DNA of 64,000 bases from Ypsolopha sequella (GCA_934047225.1 OW204005.1:19724396-19788395), one strand, 5' to 3'; shown: positions 53,144-63,587, numbered from the stretch's first letter. Notes: generated by a model from the letters alone, not told the origin. Made by a program: numbers and translations.

Positions 53144-53839
53144 ATGCCACGTGTTTATGTCAGAAAGCGAGAGAATAAATACTCCTTAGAAAATCTAAAG
53201 AAAGCGGTCGAGGATGTTAAAGAAAATAGAAAGACTTATAGAAAAGCAGAAGAAGCATATGGTGTCCCCATTTCAGTGATTTATCATCGGATAAAGGGAA
53301 GAAAAATTGATATTGAAAAAATGGGTGCCGGTGTTCCAAAAGTTCTTCCAAACAATGTAGAAAACCACATTGTTTCGTGCTTGAAGACTCGTGCTGAGAT
53401 GGGTTATCCTGTACAAAGAGAAGAATTAAAACAACTTGTAAAAGAATATGTGGAAGCAAGTGCTCTGAAAACACCTTTTAAAAATAATACGCCTGGTGAC
53501 GACTGGTATTTTAATTTTATGAAAAGGCACCCAGACTTAAGCCTAAAAAAACCTGAACATTTACAAAAGGCGCGGAAGGATGCTCGAAAACATTTTATTG
53601 TGTACCATTTCTATGACATAATGTTTAGAACAGTACACAATAATGGTTTGTCTGATAAACCTATGTACATCTTTAACGCCGACGAAAGTGGCTTCCAAAA
53701 TGACCCCAGTAGACTGAGAGGAATAGGAGAAAAAGGCAAGGCTCTTTCCCGGGTATCGGGAGGTTCGGGCAGAGAATCTGCTAGTGCTCTTGCGTGTGGA
53801 AATTTCCATCTGCTGATGGAAAATATCTCCCTCCTCTAA
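53144..53839 (+). CDS. Pogo/Tigger transposase, N-terminal part (frame 1)
   Basis: 231 codons from ATG to TAA. Residues about 11-55 form a Pipsqueak-type HTH (YSLENLKKAVEDVKENRKTY ... YGVPISVIYHRIKG). Residues about 66-145 form the second, CENP-B/Tc5-type HTH, with the DDWYFNFMKRHPDL signature. The DDE_1 catalytic domain starts at about 150, and its first acidic residue is D180 in IFNADESGF. The usual KGKALSRVSGGSGRESASAL follows. At codons 219-221 (GNF) the frame leaves the family pattern and stops 11 codons later, while the continuation lies in the -1 frame. The protein binds the element's ends and cuts and pastes DNA in the nucleus; as written this piece would bind but not catalyse. The start is chosen as the first ATG after the predicted acceptor and matches the usual short basic leader. 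Confidence 0.92.
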   Translation: MPRVYVRKRENKYSLENLKKAVEDVKENRKTYRKAEEAYGVPISVIYHRIKGRKIDIEKMGAGVPKVLPNNVENHIVSCLKTRAEMGYPVQREELKQLVKEYVEASALKTPFKNNTPGDDWYFNFMKRHPDLSLKKPEHLQKARKDARKHFIVYHFYDIMFRTVHNNGLSDKPMYIFNADESGFQNDPSRLRGIGEKGKALSRVSGGSGRESASALACGNFHLLMENISLL

Positions 53840-55590
53840 TTGTCTTCAAAGGTGCAGCTGTTCAAGCTAGATGGACATCTGAACATGCTCTCGAGGGCAC
53901 ACTATATGCAGCAACAAAAAACGGCTGGATGGAGGAGCCAGTGTTCTTCAATTGGTTGACCAAATGCTTTATCCCATTCGTCAATAAAGTACGTGAAGAT
54001 CGAAATGAGCCAAACCATAAAGCTCTTCTGATATGCGATGGACACACTAGTCATATAAGCATTAGAATTGTAGAGGCAGCAGATAATGCTAACATAATTT
54101 TAGTGAAATTTCATAGCCATTTGACAGACCGATTGCAACCATTAGACAAAACAGTTTTTGGACCGGTAAAAACATTGTGGGAGAAGAAATTAGTTGAATA
54201 TGGGATTAAGCAAATGGGAAAGGGCAGTGGAAGATTGTCACGCTCAGAATTTAGCAAGTTGTTGGGCCAGGTATGGGTCGAATCTTTCAAATTAGATATA
54301 ATCGTTTCTGGTTTTAATACTACAGGAGTATATCCAGTTGACGCCTCAAAATTTCCAAAAAAAAATTTTAATCCCGAAGAGTACAAAATATATCAAACTA
54401 TGCTGCAAAATATGTCTAACATGATATCTGAAGATACTATACCTACAAGTGGTGGAGATATATCAACTGAATCTTTGCCATCTACATCTAGAAATGAATC
54501 AGCGTCAAACGAGGTAAACACCGAAGCTCTAAATAATTGCCGTGCAACTTCACAGCCAGAAAAAGCGATATATGCAAACAATTCAACCACATATGCTCAA
54601 ACAGCGATAAATTTCGATTCAGCACAAATTCAAACTCAGGAGCGACAAGTACACATTAGTGATAATTTACTTTATCATTGTGAGCAAAGAAATGACATGG
54701 CTATGCCATCTTCTTGCAGTGCACCTCAGGGTTCTAATTGTGTCAATAGCCGTAGTACCATGGATGAAAATAGCAAAGTAGCTCCTTTAGTCAACGACAT
54801 TCTGAAGTTAATAAGCCTAGATACTACAACCAGTGAAATCGTGAAACAGAAAATAATTGGATGCTTTATAAATTCTGTTACCGCTGATGAAGAGATTCCT
54901 TCACCAAGTAAAAATACTTTAGAAAACATTTTTGGCATCAATAAATCTCCTCGAAAAGAGAAAAAAGTTGTAATACCACGCCTCAAACAAAGTGTGTTTG
55001 GTGAAGTTCTCACATCAGACGAAGTAAAAGAAAAATTGAAAAATGCTGAAGAAGAAAAACTGAAGAAGCAATCTAAAAAAAAGAGTTCTAATATACAAGA
55101 GACAACGAAAAGGAAAGGGAAAAAGACGTCACTTTCAGATACTACAAAAAAGATAAGAATAGAAGCAATAAGGAAAGAATGTTCTTCATCAGAAGATGAG
55201 ATGATAGTATCCTATGCTGAGAGTGAAGACAGCGAATATGATGCAGAGAATGATCAAGAAGTAATTGAAGAATATGAGGAACCTTTGCTAACTAATCCTG
55301 ATCGTGGCAATTTTATATTAGTGCATTTTAAAGGAGGTAAACGATTAACTACTGTTTATACATATGCGTGTATTGTGGATGATGTAGATGAAGATGAAGG
55401 GGAACTAAAAGTTACATGTCTCAAGTGCATGGATAACACCAAAATGCTATTTTCCGTACGAGAAAATGATACAAGTTATGTCTCTTTTGATGATGTGATA
55501 GGGGTGTTGAGGGAACCCACCCTATTTTTGAGAGGCGAGAGGATGTATTATAAGTTCGAAAAACCTTTAGATGTCTTCGAAAAACCTTAG
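53794..55590 (+). CDS. Pogo/Tigger transposase, catalytic and C-terminal part (frame 2)
   Basis: No true start: the frame is open from 53794 (GTG) and continues the first part from about 53806. SADGKYLPPLIVFKG continues DDE_1. The second catalytic Asp is in LLICDGHTSHIS (D82 of this frame) and the third in LTDRLQPLDKTVFGP (D118), spacing DD35D; GFNTTGVYPVD closes the domain. After a Ser/Asn-rich linker come a basic helical stretch (VKEKLKNAEEEKLKKQSKKK), a second Lys-rich patch (nuclear localisation likely), an acidic run (about residues 470-510), and a C-terminal 85-residue domain starting GNFILVHFKGG that I cannot name. No internal stops over about 590 codons. Stop TAG at 55588-55590, then AATAAA. 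Confidence 0.92.
   Translation: MWKFPSADGKYLPPLIVFKGAAVQARWTSEHALEGTLYAATKNGWMEEPVFFNWLTKCFIPFVNKVREDRNEPNHKALLICDGHTSHISIRIVEAADNANIILVKFHSHLTDRLQPLDKTVFGPVKTLWEKKLVEYGIKQMGKGSGRLSRSEFSKLLGQVWVESFKLDIIVSGFNTTGVYPVDASKFPKKNFNPEEYKIYQTMLQNMSNMISEDTIPTSGGDISTESLPSTSRNESASNEVNTEALNNCRATSQPEKAIYANNSTTYAQTAINFDSAQIQTQERQVHISDNLLYHCEQRNDMAMPSSCSAPQGSNCVNSRSTMDENSKVAPLVNDILKLISLDTTTSEIVKQKIIGCFINSVTADEEIPSPSKNTLENIFGINKSPRKEKKVVIPRLKQSVFGEVLTSDEVKEKLKNAEEEKLKKQSKKKSSNIQETTKRKGKKTSLSDTTKKIRIEAIRKECSSSEDEMIVSYAESEDSEYDAENDQEVIEEYEEPLLTNPDRGNFILVHFKGGKRLTTVYTYACIVDDVDEDEGELKVTCLKCMDNTKMLFSVRENDTSYVSFDDVIGVLREPTLFLRGERMYYKFEKPLDVFEKP
53800..53822 (+). promoter_or_regulatory. Slippery heptamer A AAT TTC and overlapping hairpin at the frame junction
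   Basis: In the upstream frame, codons GGA AAT TTC place AAATTTC at 53800-53806 in X XXY YYZ register. A -1 slip there reads straight into the downstream frame (CCA TCT GCT GAT), giving the expected family sequence. An 8-bp hairpin TTTCCATC-TGCT-GATGGAAA (53803-53822) overlaps the site, closer than classical stimulators. A one-base deletion would look the same. Confidence 0.45.
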
Positions 55591-55633
55591 CCTTACTCTT
55601 AAAAGTATTGTTTAAGTAGTATTTTAAAAACTT

Positions 55634-55639
55634 AATAAA
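55634..55639 (+). terminator. Poly(A) signal of the transposase gene
   Basis: AATAAA 44 bases after the stop codon, with T/GT-rich sequence downstream (TTCATCTCATCGTTTGTTTTT). Confidence 0.8.
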
Positions 55640-55721
55640 GATATTATGTGATTAGTTCATCTCATCGTTTGTTTTTATTTACCCCTTACAAAACTCATAT
55701 CATTATTTTAGCTATTAAGAA

Positions 55722-56162
55722 TTTGTTTACAATAACCCCACTGTATCTTGATTGTTTACATTTCCCCCAGTCTTATTTATATGAATCATTTAGGAGCTAG
55801 TTTACAATTTTTACAGTTGAGTAAACAACTTGGTATCATTTGTACACATTTTAAAATGATTGCATTTTAGATTCACACTACGAGAGAAGCGATAACTATA
55901 CTAGATTCAGATTTGTGTGTTTCCATTTACCCCAAAATGTGTTTTTTTGTGAAAATGTCTAGGGCAATTGTAAACACCTTTTTTTTTAACTTCCTGGTGG
56001 TGCAATATTATTAAATATTGTCTCAAAATTGGTATACACTCGCATTCAAAAACACTCCCAAAACTTATTGCTATGGTGACACAACTTGATAAAATATCAA
56101 AAATAAATGTGGAACAAAGTTGTTATTTTTTCACTTGTGTTTACAATTACCCTGGTTGACTT
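55722..56162. promoter_or_regulatory. Right cluster of TAATTGTAAA motifs and 3' TIR
   Basis: GTTTACAATAACCCCA (about 55725-55740), GTTTACATTTCCCCC (55753-55767), CATTTACCCC (about 55924), AGGGCAATTGTAAACACC (55961-55978) and the terminal GTTTACAATTACCCTGG (56139-56155). Motifs occur in both orientations. Confidence 0.6.
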
Positions 56163-56239
56163 TAATAAAACAAAATAAAAAATAAAAATAGAGAAGTTCA
56201 ATTAGAAATAAATTTTAAAGTAAAACAAATATTTTGAAA

Positions 56240-56335
56240 AAGTTCCTCGGGCCAGGATTCAAACCTGCTATACTATACACATGTAGTTTGTAATGCACTC
56301 TAATAATATTGAAATATGTTAATAAAATATTTTTT
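56240..56335 (-). repeat. Truncated copy of the minus-strand tRNA-SINE
   Basis: GTTCCTCGGGCCAGGATTCAAACCTGC retains the B-box part, and GTAGTTTGTAATGCACTCTAATAATATT matches the body next to 26400-26420. The middle of the tRNA part is deleted. Confidence 0.65.
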
Positions 56336-56421
56336 ACAAAATACCTTATAAGGGCTTTTTTATTTTCTGTATGCTGCACTTTACTTAAATATAATTACTT
56401 AATTAAACAGTTTTAAACGCA

Positions 56422-56575
56422 ATATTTCGAGAAATCTCTCCAATCGCGTTTCTGAGAGTCCAAAATTTAGAAAAAGGTCCCATAATTGTGATACTAATTT
56501 ACTAAACTAGGGACTTCTTTTGAACAGCAGATAAACAACTTCAAATAGTGTCGATTTTGACGACATAGTCCATTA
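56422..56575. repeat. Fragment of TTAA subfamily C
   Basis: AATCTCTCCAATCGCGTTTCTGAGA...AGCAGATAAACAACTTCAAA...CATTAAA matches the complement of 46444-46600. A second piece (TTCAAAAAGTGTTGATTTTG ... CCCCTTAA) lies at 57382-57421. Confidence 0.6.
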
Positions 56576-56643
56576 AATGCTAGACCGAGGATTTTTTCAA
56601 AGTATACGTTTTACTTAAAATTTGTTTCTACGCATACGATGTA

Positions 56644-56786
56644 CAGTTGAGATCACATTTAGCTGTGTACACTTGCAGTAGTAATACTTGTATTCTGTGG
56701 TAAATTGGTAATACATTAGCCCCTATAGTGAAGGATACAAGATAGGTACAAAGTCCAATGTTTACAGCTCGATGTGATCTCCACTG
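56644..56786. mobile_element. TA-flanked MITE, CAGTTGAGATCAC ends
   Basis: CAGTTGAGATCACATTTAGC and GCTCGATGTGATCTCCACTG are inverted. TA at 56642-56643 and 56787-56788. 143 bp, Tc1/mariner-type. Confidence 0.75.
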
Positions 56787-57027
56787 TACACTTGCCAGAC
56801 TTTTTTTTTTCAAATAGAACAAAAAGTTTATACCTACGTGTTATCTAGAATTTACAGCAGCTTCGTGTAATCTTCAGATGATATTACAGCTGTGTGCTGG
56901 AGCATTTAATTGGATACATCTTCAACATCCATGATTGCTGCAGTTTTTCATTACCGCCTTCCGTTCGCAATAAATAAAAGTGCAACAAACAGTGCAAGGT
57001 ATTCATTTCCTTTTTATTTCTATTTCA

Positions 57028-57332
57028 TTTTTAGGGTTCGTAACTAACCAACGGGACCCTATTACTAAGACTCCGCTGTCCGTCTGTCTGTCGGTTCATG
57101 AGATACAGACGACCAGGCTGTATCTCATGAACCGTGATAGTTAGATAGTTGAAATTTTCACAGATGATGTATTTCTGTTGCCGCTATAACAACAAATACT
57201 AAAAAAACAGAATAAAATAAATATTTAAGGGGGCTGCCATACAACAGACATGTTTTTTCCGTTTTGGTAATGGTACCGTAATGGTACGGAACCCTTCGTA
57301 CGCGAGTCCAACTCGTACTTGGCCGGTTTTTA
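57028..57332 (-). repeat. F retroposon, minus strand, with local inverted duplication
   Basis: TTTTTAGGGTTCGTAACTAACC ... TCGTACTTGGCCGGTTTTTA. At 57092-57136, CGGTTCATGAGATACAG and its complement flank nine bases, which replaces the usual simple junction. Confidence 0.8.
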
Positions 57333-57424
57333 CATTTAAATTGAACAAAAGTAATAAAAACCTTATCAGCGTAGTATTTCGTAATTCAAAAAGTGTTGAT
57401 TTTGACGATATATCCCCTTAAGTT

Positions 57425-59339
57425 GACCGAAACGTCGAGATTTTCTCCCATAATGTATGTAAAATGTAATGCATGCAAAATGTAATGCATGCTATATTCA
57501 TATCGTAATGTTCAATCTTTTTTCCCAATTTTCTACTCGCATAATTATGTGTACATTCTGCGAGAACGAGGACAAGCTGAAAATCAGCGCTGTGAAGATC
57601 ATTTTATTTTTCTATCACAGCATATAGCTGAGCTTATTCCTTTTTGTCGCATAATTTTTAAAAACAAATAATAATTATGTTTGGAAGACAAATAAAATCT
57701 GGCCCATTCAGACGTAATACCCAAATAATTTCAATTTCAATAATCAAAGTGAATCTATCTAAAAGATTTAGTAGTCAAAGTAGTCAAATACAATGGCGAC
57801 GAAAAAGGCTTATTTGACTTCTGTAAAATTATTAATATCTATAGTAAAATAAAAATGGCTATTATTTGTGAAGAATATGATAATGAAGATAAACTTATTA
57901 AGAAAACTAGGCCTAAGAACTTACGAAACCTAACTTACCTACCTACTTATAAACTACCTAACTATAATAATATTATATGGTATGAGAACATGGGAGTACA
58001 TGCTTCCTTTAATGCTAAATGAAATACCTACCCATACATTAGATAGACTAAAAAACTTAAATAATAATAAAAAGCGAAAAAGTGCCATAAAGCTTTATTT
58101 TCTTCAACATCAGCAGCCTGTGGCTGCGTGATGTTATATAACATAATATAAGTTAGAATTAGTTCAGTTAGTTTAGCATAAAGTTTGCGATCTCGCCATA
58201 CCGCGCATAAACCATGTGGTTTTTAGTCGGATGGCTTTAAACTCTTAAATATGTAAATAAATTTAACTATGAATAAATAAACTAAAAAAAAAAAAAAAGT
58301 GTAGACTGAAGACTTTTTATTGCCCTTTAGACTCAAAGTATATAAACAAATATATGAAAATAAAAAATTACGTAACATAAGACCAAGGTCTTGGCAGGTT
58401 CGTGGCAAGGTCAAGAACTTGAAATGAAAGACACTGGCTTTATAATCTCCAGGCACTCCTTACTTCAGATTCAGAGAGCAAAGTCATGCTTTCTTCAAAC
58501 AAAGACACTGTATACAAAGGATAATTCTTTCCTTTTCGAAGCGTCATCTTTTGGGTAAGTAAAGAAGCATTTGACGATCAGACATGTTGGTTGTGTTCGA
58601 TTGAAATAAAACGCCTTCGTGATCGTGATTTAATGAGGTTCTATCTAAATAGGGATAGCTACGGAACCGATTGAGTTTAAATTCAGCAGGTAGATGCATG
58701 ATAAATTGATAACTTATCATTGATAAGATCTATAGGAATTTTATGAAAATATCCATTAACCACAAGAATACATATAGGTATGCAATAAGATTATTTTTCA
58801 GTCCGTTTTTAAGTTAATTAGATTAACATTCGTCGCATCGCAACATGGTCTATTGAACAAACTTTTATGGTATCATGCTACAGTAGCATAGGTTGAGATT
58901 CGTCGCGCTAAGATCGTCGAACAACGAATGGTTGAAACAGATGACTTGAAATGTTTCCCGCCACACCGTAGCCATCATTCGGAGCATGTTCGACAGTGAA
59001 TGCTCTCCCAAACCCGTCTCACAGCAGCGTCAGTTCTGACCTTGAACCGACTGACCTCTTCTTTGTTTACTTATCGACTCAGACGTAACTTGAGACTTCA
59101 GTCTAGAAATAAAGAGTCATTCTAATACAAAACCTACAGTGAAACGAAATATATTATGTTGTGTTTCGGCTATATTCGGTTTTCATATAATATTATTTAT
59201 ACTGTACCGATTGTAGGACAGTACATATATTATTACCTACATATATGTATATTATTAACTATAATGAAAATGATCATACTGAACATATTTTCTTGAGAAA
59301 AATACATCCACAAAAAAAAATTGTGCGAACAAAATATGC
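57425..59339. other. No gene seen
   Basis: AT-rich. An AATAAATAAACT plus A15 run at 58273-58298 could be the end of a retroposed transcript, but nothing recognisable lies upstream on that strand. A Lys-poor 77-codon minus-strand frame at 58223 has no family signature. Confidence 0.4.
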
Positions 59340-59635
59340 AAGTATAAAGTAGAATTGCCGTTTTCTATGGAGAATTTGAAGAAAACTCAATTTTCAGTAC
59401 AAACATTTTCGCATTTTTTTAGGAATGACAAATCCAAATTTTATAAGAAAATATAGTTGTATGAATGAGACAACAGTAAGCTAACATAGCGACTTTAATT
59501 TAATATTTTAAAAGTCCAGCTGTAAAAAAGTAATCTTAACATGGAAATGGATGACATCTAAGACGAACTGTCTTTGAAGATTTAAATTTTGTATACAAAC
59601 TGAAAATAAAAACAAAATTTCATACGTAGATTTAA
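59340..59635 (+). repeat. Repeat P, copy 2
   Basis: Inverted match of 19214-19450; the longest P copy here. Confidence 0.7.
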
Positions 59636-59719
59636 AACCTGGAAAGCAACTTTTAAACAAAAAAACAAAAGAAATAGGTAGCTATTGAATCAAAGGAACT
59701 ATGAACTCATAAATCTGTA

Positions 59720-59935
59720 AGAAAATTCAATTTTTTTTTCAAGCGAATGTTTCTTTTTTCGCGGCTCGTATGGGGCTATGGGGCCCATGTAGTTTGGCAT
59801 CTCACATTTAGACTAAATGGTACCAAAGGCCCCTTCAATGTCGGCTTCGGTCCCAGAATGCCTTTCAAATGACCGGGTCCCTATGGGCCCGTGACTGAAA
59901 AGTGTACCTACATAATAATAATAATAACAAAAGAG
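59720..59935 (+). repeat. Possible LINE 3' end with (AAT)n tail
   Basis: Moderately GC sequence (GGGGCCCATGTAGTTTGGCA ... CCCTATGGGCCCGTGACTGA) ends in ACATAATAATAATAATAAC. The tail structure suggests a retroposon; no coding signature seen. Confidence 0.35.
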
Positions 59936-60211
59936 TATACTTAATAAACGAAAAGTCGAGACGCGGTCTAAAAACTAGTTTAAACCGAAGTGTTTTTAGA
60001 ATCGGATTCTCCTTTAGATTTATGGACCATTGAATCGGTACTTTCTTCAAATATTTAAAATTCCGGATTGTAGCTTCATTCATTAGCAGTCAGCTCACCC
60101 ACGCATTATTCGCAGACAGCATTCTTGTTAAAACTAAATCGAGGTTTTTTTGCAACAGATTCGAGGTATTAACTGGATTCTGGCAAGAATCGAAAACCAT
60201 TTACCTCTAAC

Positions 60212-60966
60212 CATGGGCGTAGCTAGGAGGGGAGTTTTGGGGGTTCAAATGCACTTTTTGTCCGTTTATTTTCTTGAAAACAGGGTGGAAAACATGTTTT
60301 TTTTTGATAAAAGTATAAATCGTTGGCGATGAGGAGCAACATGCTGGCCCGCAGGTTTGCACAATGTACAAAAGAAGTCAAAATCACCCTTTTCAAGGCA
60401 TACTGCCAGACTATTTACACGTGCAGCCTGTGGGTGGGCTGTACTCGCACATCGCTCAGTGCTCTGCGAGTCCAATATAATAATGGTTTGAGGATGTTGA
60501 TGGGGCTGCCTCGCTTTTGCAGCGCATCAGGCATGTTTACCGAGGCTCGTATTGACAGCTGGGAGTGAATATTACGCAAGAGAGTGGCCTCCCTGATGCG
60601 GCGCGTGAGAGACAGTCCCAGCAGCCTTCTCAACACCATACTGGATCGGATGGATTGTCCAGTTGTGCGGCACTGGAACTTCTTACATATGGGGTCCAGA
60701 GCTGCAATGTTTAACATTAAATAAGGTTTTCAAGTGTAAATATGTGTACTAATATAGTTTTTAAGCAATTCTGTTACTAACAAAATATGGACTTGGTCTG
60801 AAATAAAATTATATTATTATTATTATAAATCTTAATTCATTGTTTATAAGTAGAATCCCTAGATAAAAGATCAATAAATCAAATTTTTTTTTCCATACAA
60901 GAGACCGAATTTCTTCAAACGAATCCTCCAAAGTCTGGCGTTGTTCATGGTCTAGCTAGGCTCATG
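60212..60966. mobile_element. hAT-like element containing repeat Q, split by a LINE
   Basis: CATGGGCGTAGCTAGGAGGG at 60212 resembles the end at 45437. CCTAGCTA-type sequence in inverse form (GTCTAGCTAGGCTCATG) lies at 60950-60966. Q sequence fills both sides of the LINE. No matching octamers were found, so the borders are provisional. Confidence 0.5.
60322..60823 (+). pseudogene. 5'-truncated LINE: ORF2 C-terminus and 3' UTR
   Basis: Starts in frame with SNMLARRFAQCTKEVKITLF, SLSALRVQYNNGLRMLMGLP and RFCSASGMFTEARIDS, the C-terminal region of a CR1/Jockey-like reverse transcriptase, then frameshifts and stops near 60568. The 3' UTR ends with TGAAATAAAATTATATTATTATT. An 8-bp duplication TATAAATC flanks it (60314-60321, 60824-60831). 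Confidence 0.85.
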
Positions 60967-61077
60967 TATATAATATATAGAACCTATTTAGGTATATAAA
61001 CGGGCGGGCGGGTTTGTAATTTTGTGTTCAAAAACACATACATACACACAATTCTATACATTCTACAACACCTACAT

Positions 61078-61460
61078 TCGTCCACTGCTGGACATAAGCC
61101 TTTCCAGGACTTTGCCACTCCCGGCGGTCATCCTGGAAGAATTGCCCATACTCACATACGCTGGGCAGGCGGGTTGGTGAGCGCGGTGCCGGAACCCTCG
61201 CAACAGTGACACCGCTGCCCGTCACCAGTCTGTTCCATATAGGGCCCGGCTATTAGGGATGGATATACCGCCATCCATCGGTCCCAGGCATGGTGGGCCT
61301 CCTTGTTTTTTGCCTGTGAGCTGTCCTCTTACTCTCCCCCGAATTACTTCGAGGGGGTCTCCAAGTAAGATGGTGGTGCCTCCACCAGAGAATATAAAGT
61401 ATTACTACGTACCTCCACAGTCGAGCCCGGCATCAGCTCTACCACCTGGCCTGGTACATT
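61078..61460 (-). pseudogene. RTE-like LINE tail (J), copy 3, minus strand
   Basis: Inverse of 13117-13490. The minus strand encodes the DDRREWQSPGKAYVQQWTN ending. An extra GAGAATATAAAGTATTACTACG insertion is at about 61387-61409. Confidence 0.75.
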
Positions 61461-61744
61461 AGTACGAGTATTTATTACTCAAACGAATCATGAACAAAGA
61501 TGATAAAAAGTATGGAAAACAATTACCGATGATGTATTTTTAGGGTACCGTCAAAAGAGGAGACTTTTTTAGGAAATGAACGATTAAATGGCGATTGAAA
61601 TTGATTGAAGTTTTTAGCCCTTTGTAACCGCAATTAATTTTACCAAGTGACGGAAAATGTATTTATTTGTTTATGAAGCTAGATCAAAGAGGCAAAGAGG
61701 CGTAGTTTTTAAACTTTAAATGGAAATCGTACATTACATAATTT

Positions 61745-61960
61745 CATATTACAATGAGGATCCACAGGCAAAGCTAATTACAGATGGCGCTAGCATAGGT
61801 CCGGCCAAGAAATACTATGGTCCGGCTATGTCAAACTTTTTTGTTATGTGTGTTCCGGTTATCCAACTGTTTTTCTCCAATATTTCGCATTTTTTTACTT
61901 CCTCTTATCTAATCTTTTTACTTCCTCTTATATATTCTAATAAGTTATGTATTTGTTATT
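61745..61960 (+). repeat. Repeat EE, copy 2
   Basis: GAGGATCCACAGGCAAAGCTA ... CGCATTTTTTTACTTCCTC; inverse of 43563-43800, with a tandem TTTTTACTTCCTCTTAT duplication at the end. Confidence 0.8.
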
Positions 61961-61984
61961 GTTATTATGTTATTAATTTTTAGT

Positions 61985-62170
61985 ACGGGGGAAAGCAACC
62001 TGATACGGCACACAAAGGCATAATTTCAAGATATTAATCGAAAATCACAAAAAACTACGCAAAAACCATAACAATATACTGAAATGACAGATTTTCGTGA
62101 CCGGATCGATGAGGCGCCATCTACAGGGATAATTTGGTGGGGATCCCCATTCGGAAAGTGCAGAGGTAAA
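61985..62170 (-). repeat. Repeat DD, uninterrupted copy
   Basis: CAACCTGATACGGCACACAAAGGCATAA ... TTTTCGTGACCGGATCGATG ... GGGGATCCCCATTC. The DD at 42232 is the split counterpart. Confidence 0.8.
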
Positions 62171-62467
62171 TAAGCGGAACCCATTATTTGGGTAACTAAT
62201 ACACTTGCCCAAGTTTTTCTCAGTTTGCGTGTCAGCCAGTTTTTCCTCACTGTTCGAGTGTTGATGAATGATGAGTCAGGGTTGTCTTTGTACTGAGAAC
62301 GCCAGCAACAGTAACTGAACAAGTGTGCTCGACAAATGTTGGTTCAGGTATTTAGGTACATTTCTTGCTTACCTTTTAATATGCTGGCTGTACCAACTCA
62401 CGGTATTGCAATATGACTTATTGTTCTTTTTTGTTGTATTCAACCCTTTACTACCCGTCTTTCAATG

Positions 62468-62852
62468 AAAAAAAAATAGCATTTGTACTTCAGTAAAGAA
62501 GGTATTATTTTTATAAAATAGTATATTATTTTTGGAATCTTTTTCTAGGGATCTGTTAAACAGAAACGCGATTGGAGAAATTCGGCTCGATAAAAATATT
62601 TATTGAAATGTGGTCTTTTTCGATACCATTTCTCCTGGTTTGACAATTTGGAATCACATATGGACTGCAATTATATTTTATTAGATGGGTTTTAACAGTA
62701 TCTAGGATCTGGTAAAACGAAATTTTGATAGCACCTTTAGTATATTTTATATTAATAAAAAAAACAACTTTTTGCTACTTTTCCGCGAATCCGTCCCTCT
62801 CGCACTGAGGGTTTTTCGCATATGGAGTAACAGGGACGCTAAAACTTTTACG
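62468..62852 (-). mobile_element. TTAA element A, both ends truncated
   Basis: The A body is present (GAAACGCGATTGGAGAAATT, CCGTCCCTCTCGCACTGAGG), but the first about 25 bp and the final ATATCGCCTTAA are missing. It joins repeat E directly. Confidence 0.85.
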
Positions 62853-63075
62853 CGATTAACGTCGTCAAATTAGCAGCTCGATGTTTGTCGGTACGAATAT
62901 CGACGGAAACGACATTGAAATAACGTTCATATCAGCGCGTTATACATAGTGGCTGTTACGACACTCGCTGCGTCCTTGACAGGGCGAAATAAGAGAAAAT
63001 TATACTTTTCACATGGACGTGATTGTTCGATTGAATAATCCTATGTTATATTTATAACTATCAAGTTTATCTACC
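62853..63075 (+). repeat. Repeat E, copy 2
   Basis: CGATTAACGTCGTCAAATTAGC ... TATAACTATCAAGTTTATC, matching 39834-40052. Confidence 0.75.
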
Positions 63076-63210
63076 TTATATGGAAGTAGATGAACTTACT
63101 TGGATCCAGTGGAAATTCAATAACCCAATGTAAAATAGAAAATTAATTACTATGACAGAAATAAACTTCTATGTTTGAACACTCGGCGATTTATCCATCG
63201 CAAGGAGATA

Positions 63211-63330
63211 TAAATTAACATTATATCATTGCAGTATAGAAACGCAGAAAAGTAAATCTGGATGTGAGGAGCTCTGACACATCCAGATTTACTTTTCTTT
63301 TCTATACTGTAATGATATAATGTTAATTTA
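63211..63330. mobile_element. Hairpin MITE, 53-bp arms
   Basis: TAAATTAACATTATATCATT at 63211 is inverted at 63311-63330. Arms continue through GAAAAGTAAATCTGGATGTG with a loop of about 10 bases. Confidence 0.85.
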
Positions 63331-63587
63331 AGAAAATTCATTGTTTATTTTCAGCGCTTTAATAGCAATGAGTGCATAATTTAAAATATACACGAGTGTT
63401 ATGCAAGAAACTTGACGTAACCTAACTACTAAAATTAGCAGGTTATCTTTCTATGATAAAGCAACCAAAGGTTAACTACCTACTTTTATTGGACCAGTTT
63501 TCCTATTTGACAAAAAACCGCATTTATAAGTGTTTTGGTATTTAATTTCCACGTATTAGTTGGGAATTTCATTCGGTATTTATTTAG

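Larger units (their letters stand above)
52632..56162 (+). mobile_element. Pogo/Tigger-type DNA transposon, near-complete
   Basis: 3531 bp between TA duplications (52630-52631, 56163-56164). About 24-bp TIRs: GGTCAACCTGGGTAATTGTA on the left, the complement of AGTCAACCAGGGTAATTGTA on the right. It encodes one transposase in two overlapping frames and has a poly(A) signal, a predicted 5'-UTR intron and many TAATTGTAAA motifs. The lack of secondary insertions and largely open frames suggest that it is much younger than its surroundings. The flanking A, I and H elements are unrelated. Confidence 0.95.

Noticed and set aside
54726..55013. 95-codon minus-strand frame
   Set aside because: Antisense shadow of the transposase coding sequence; no features of its own.
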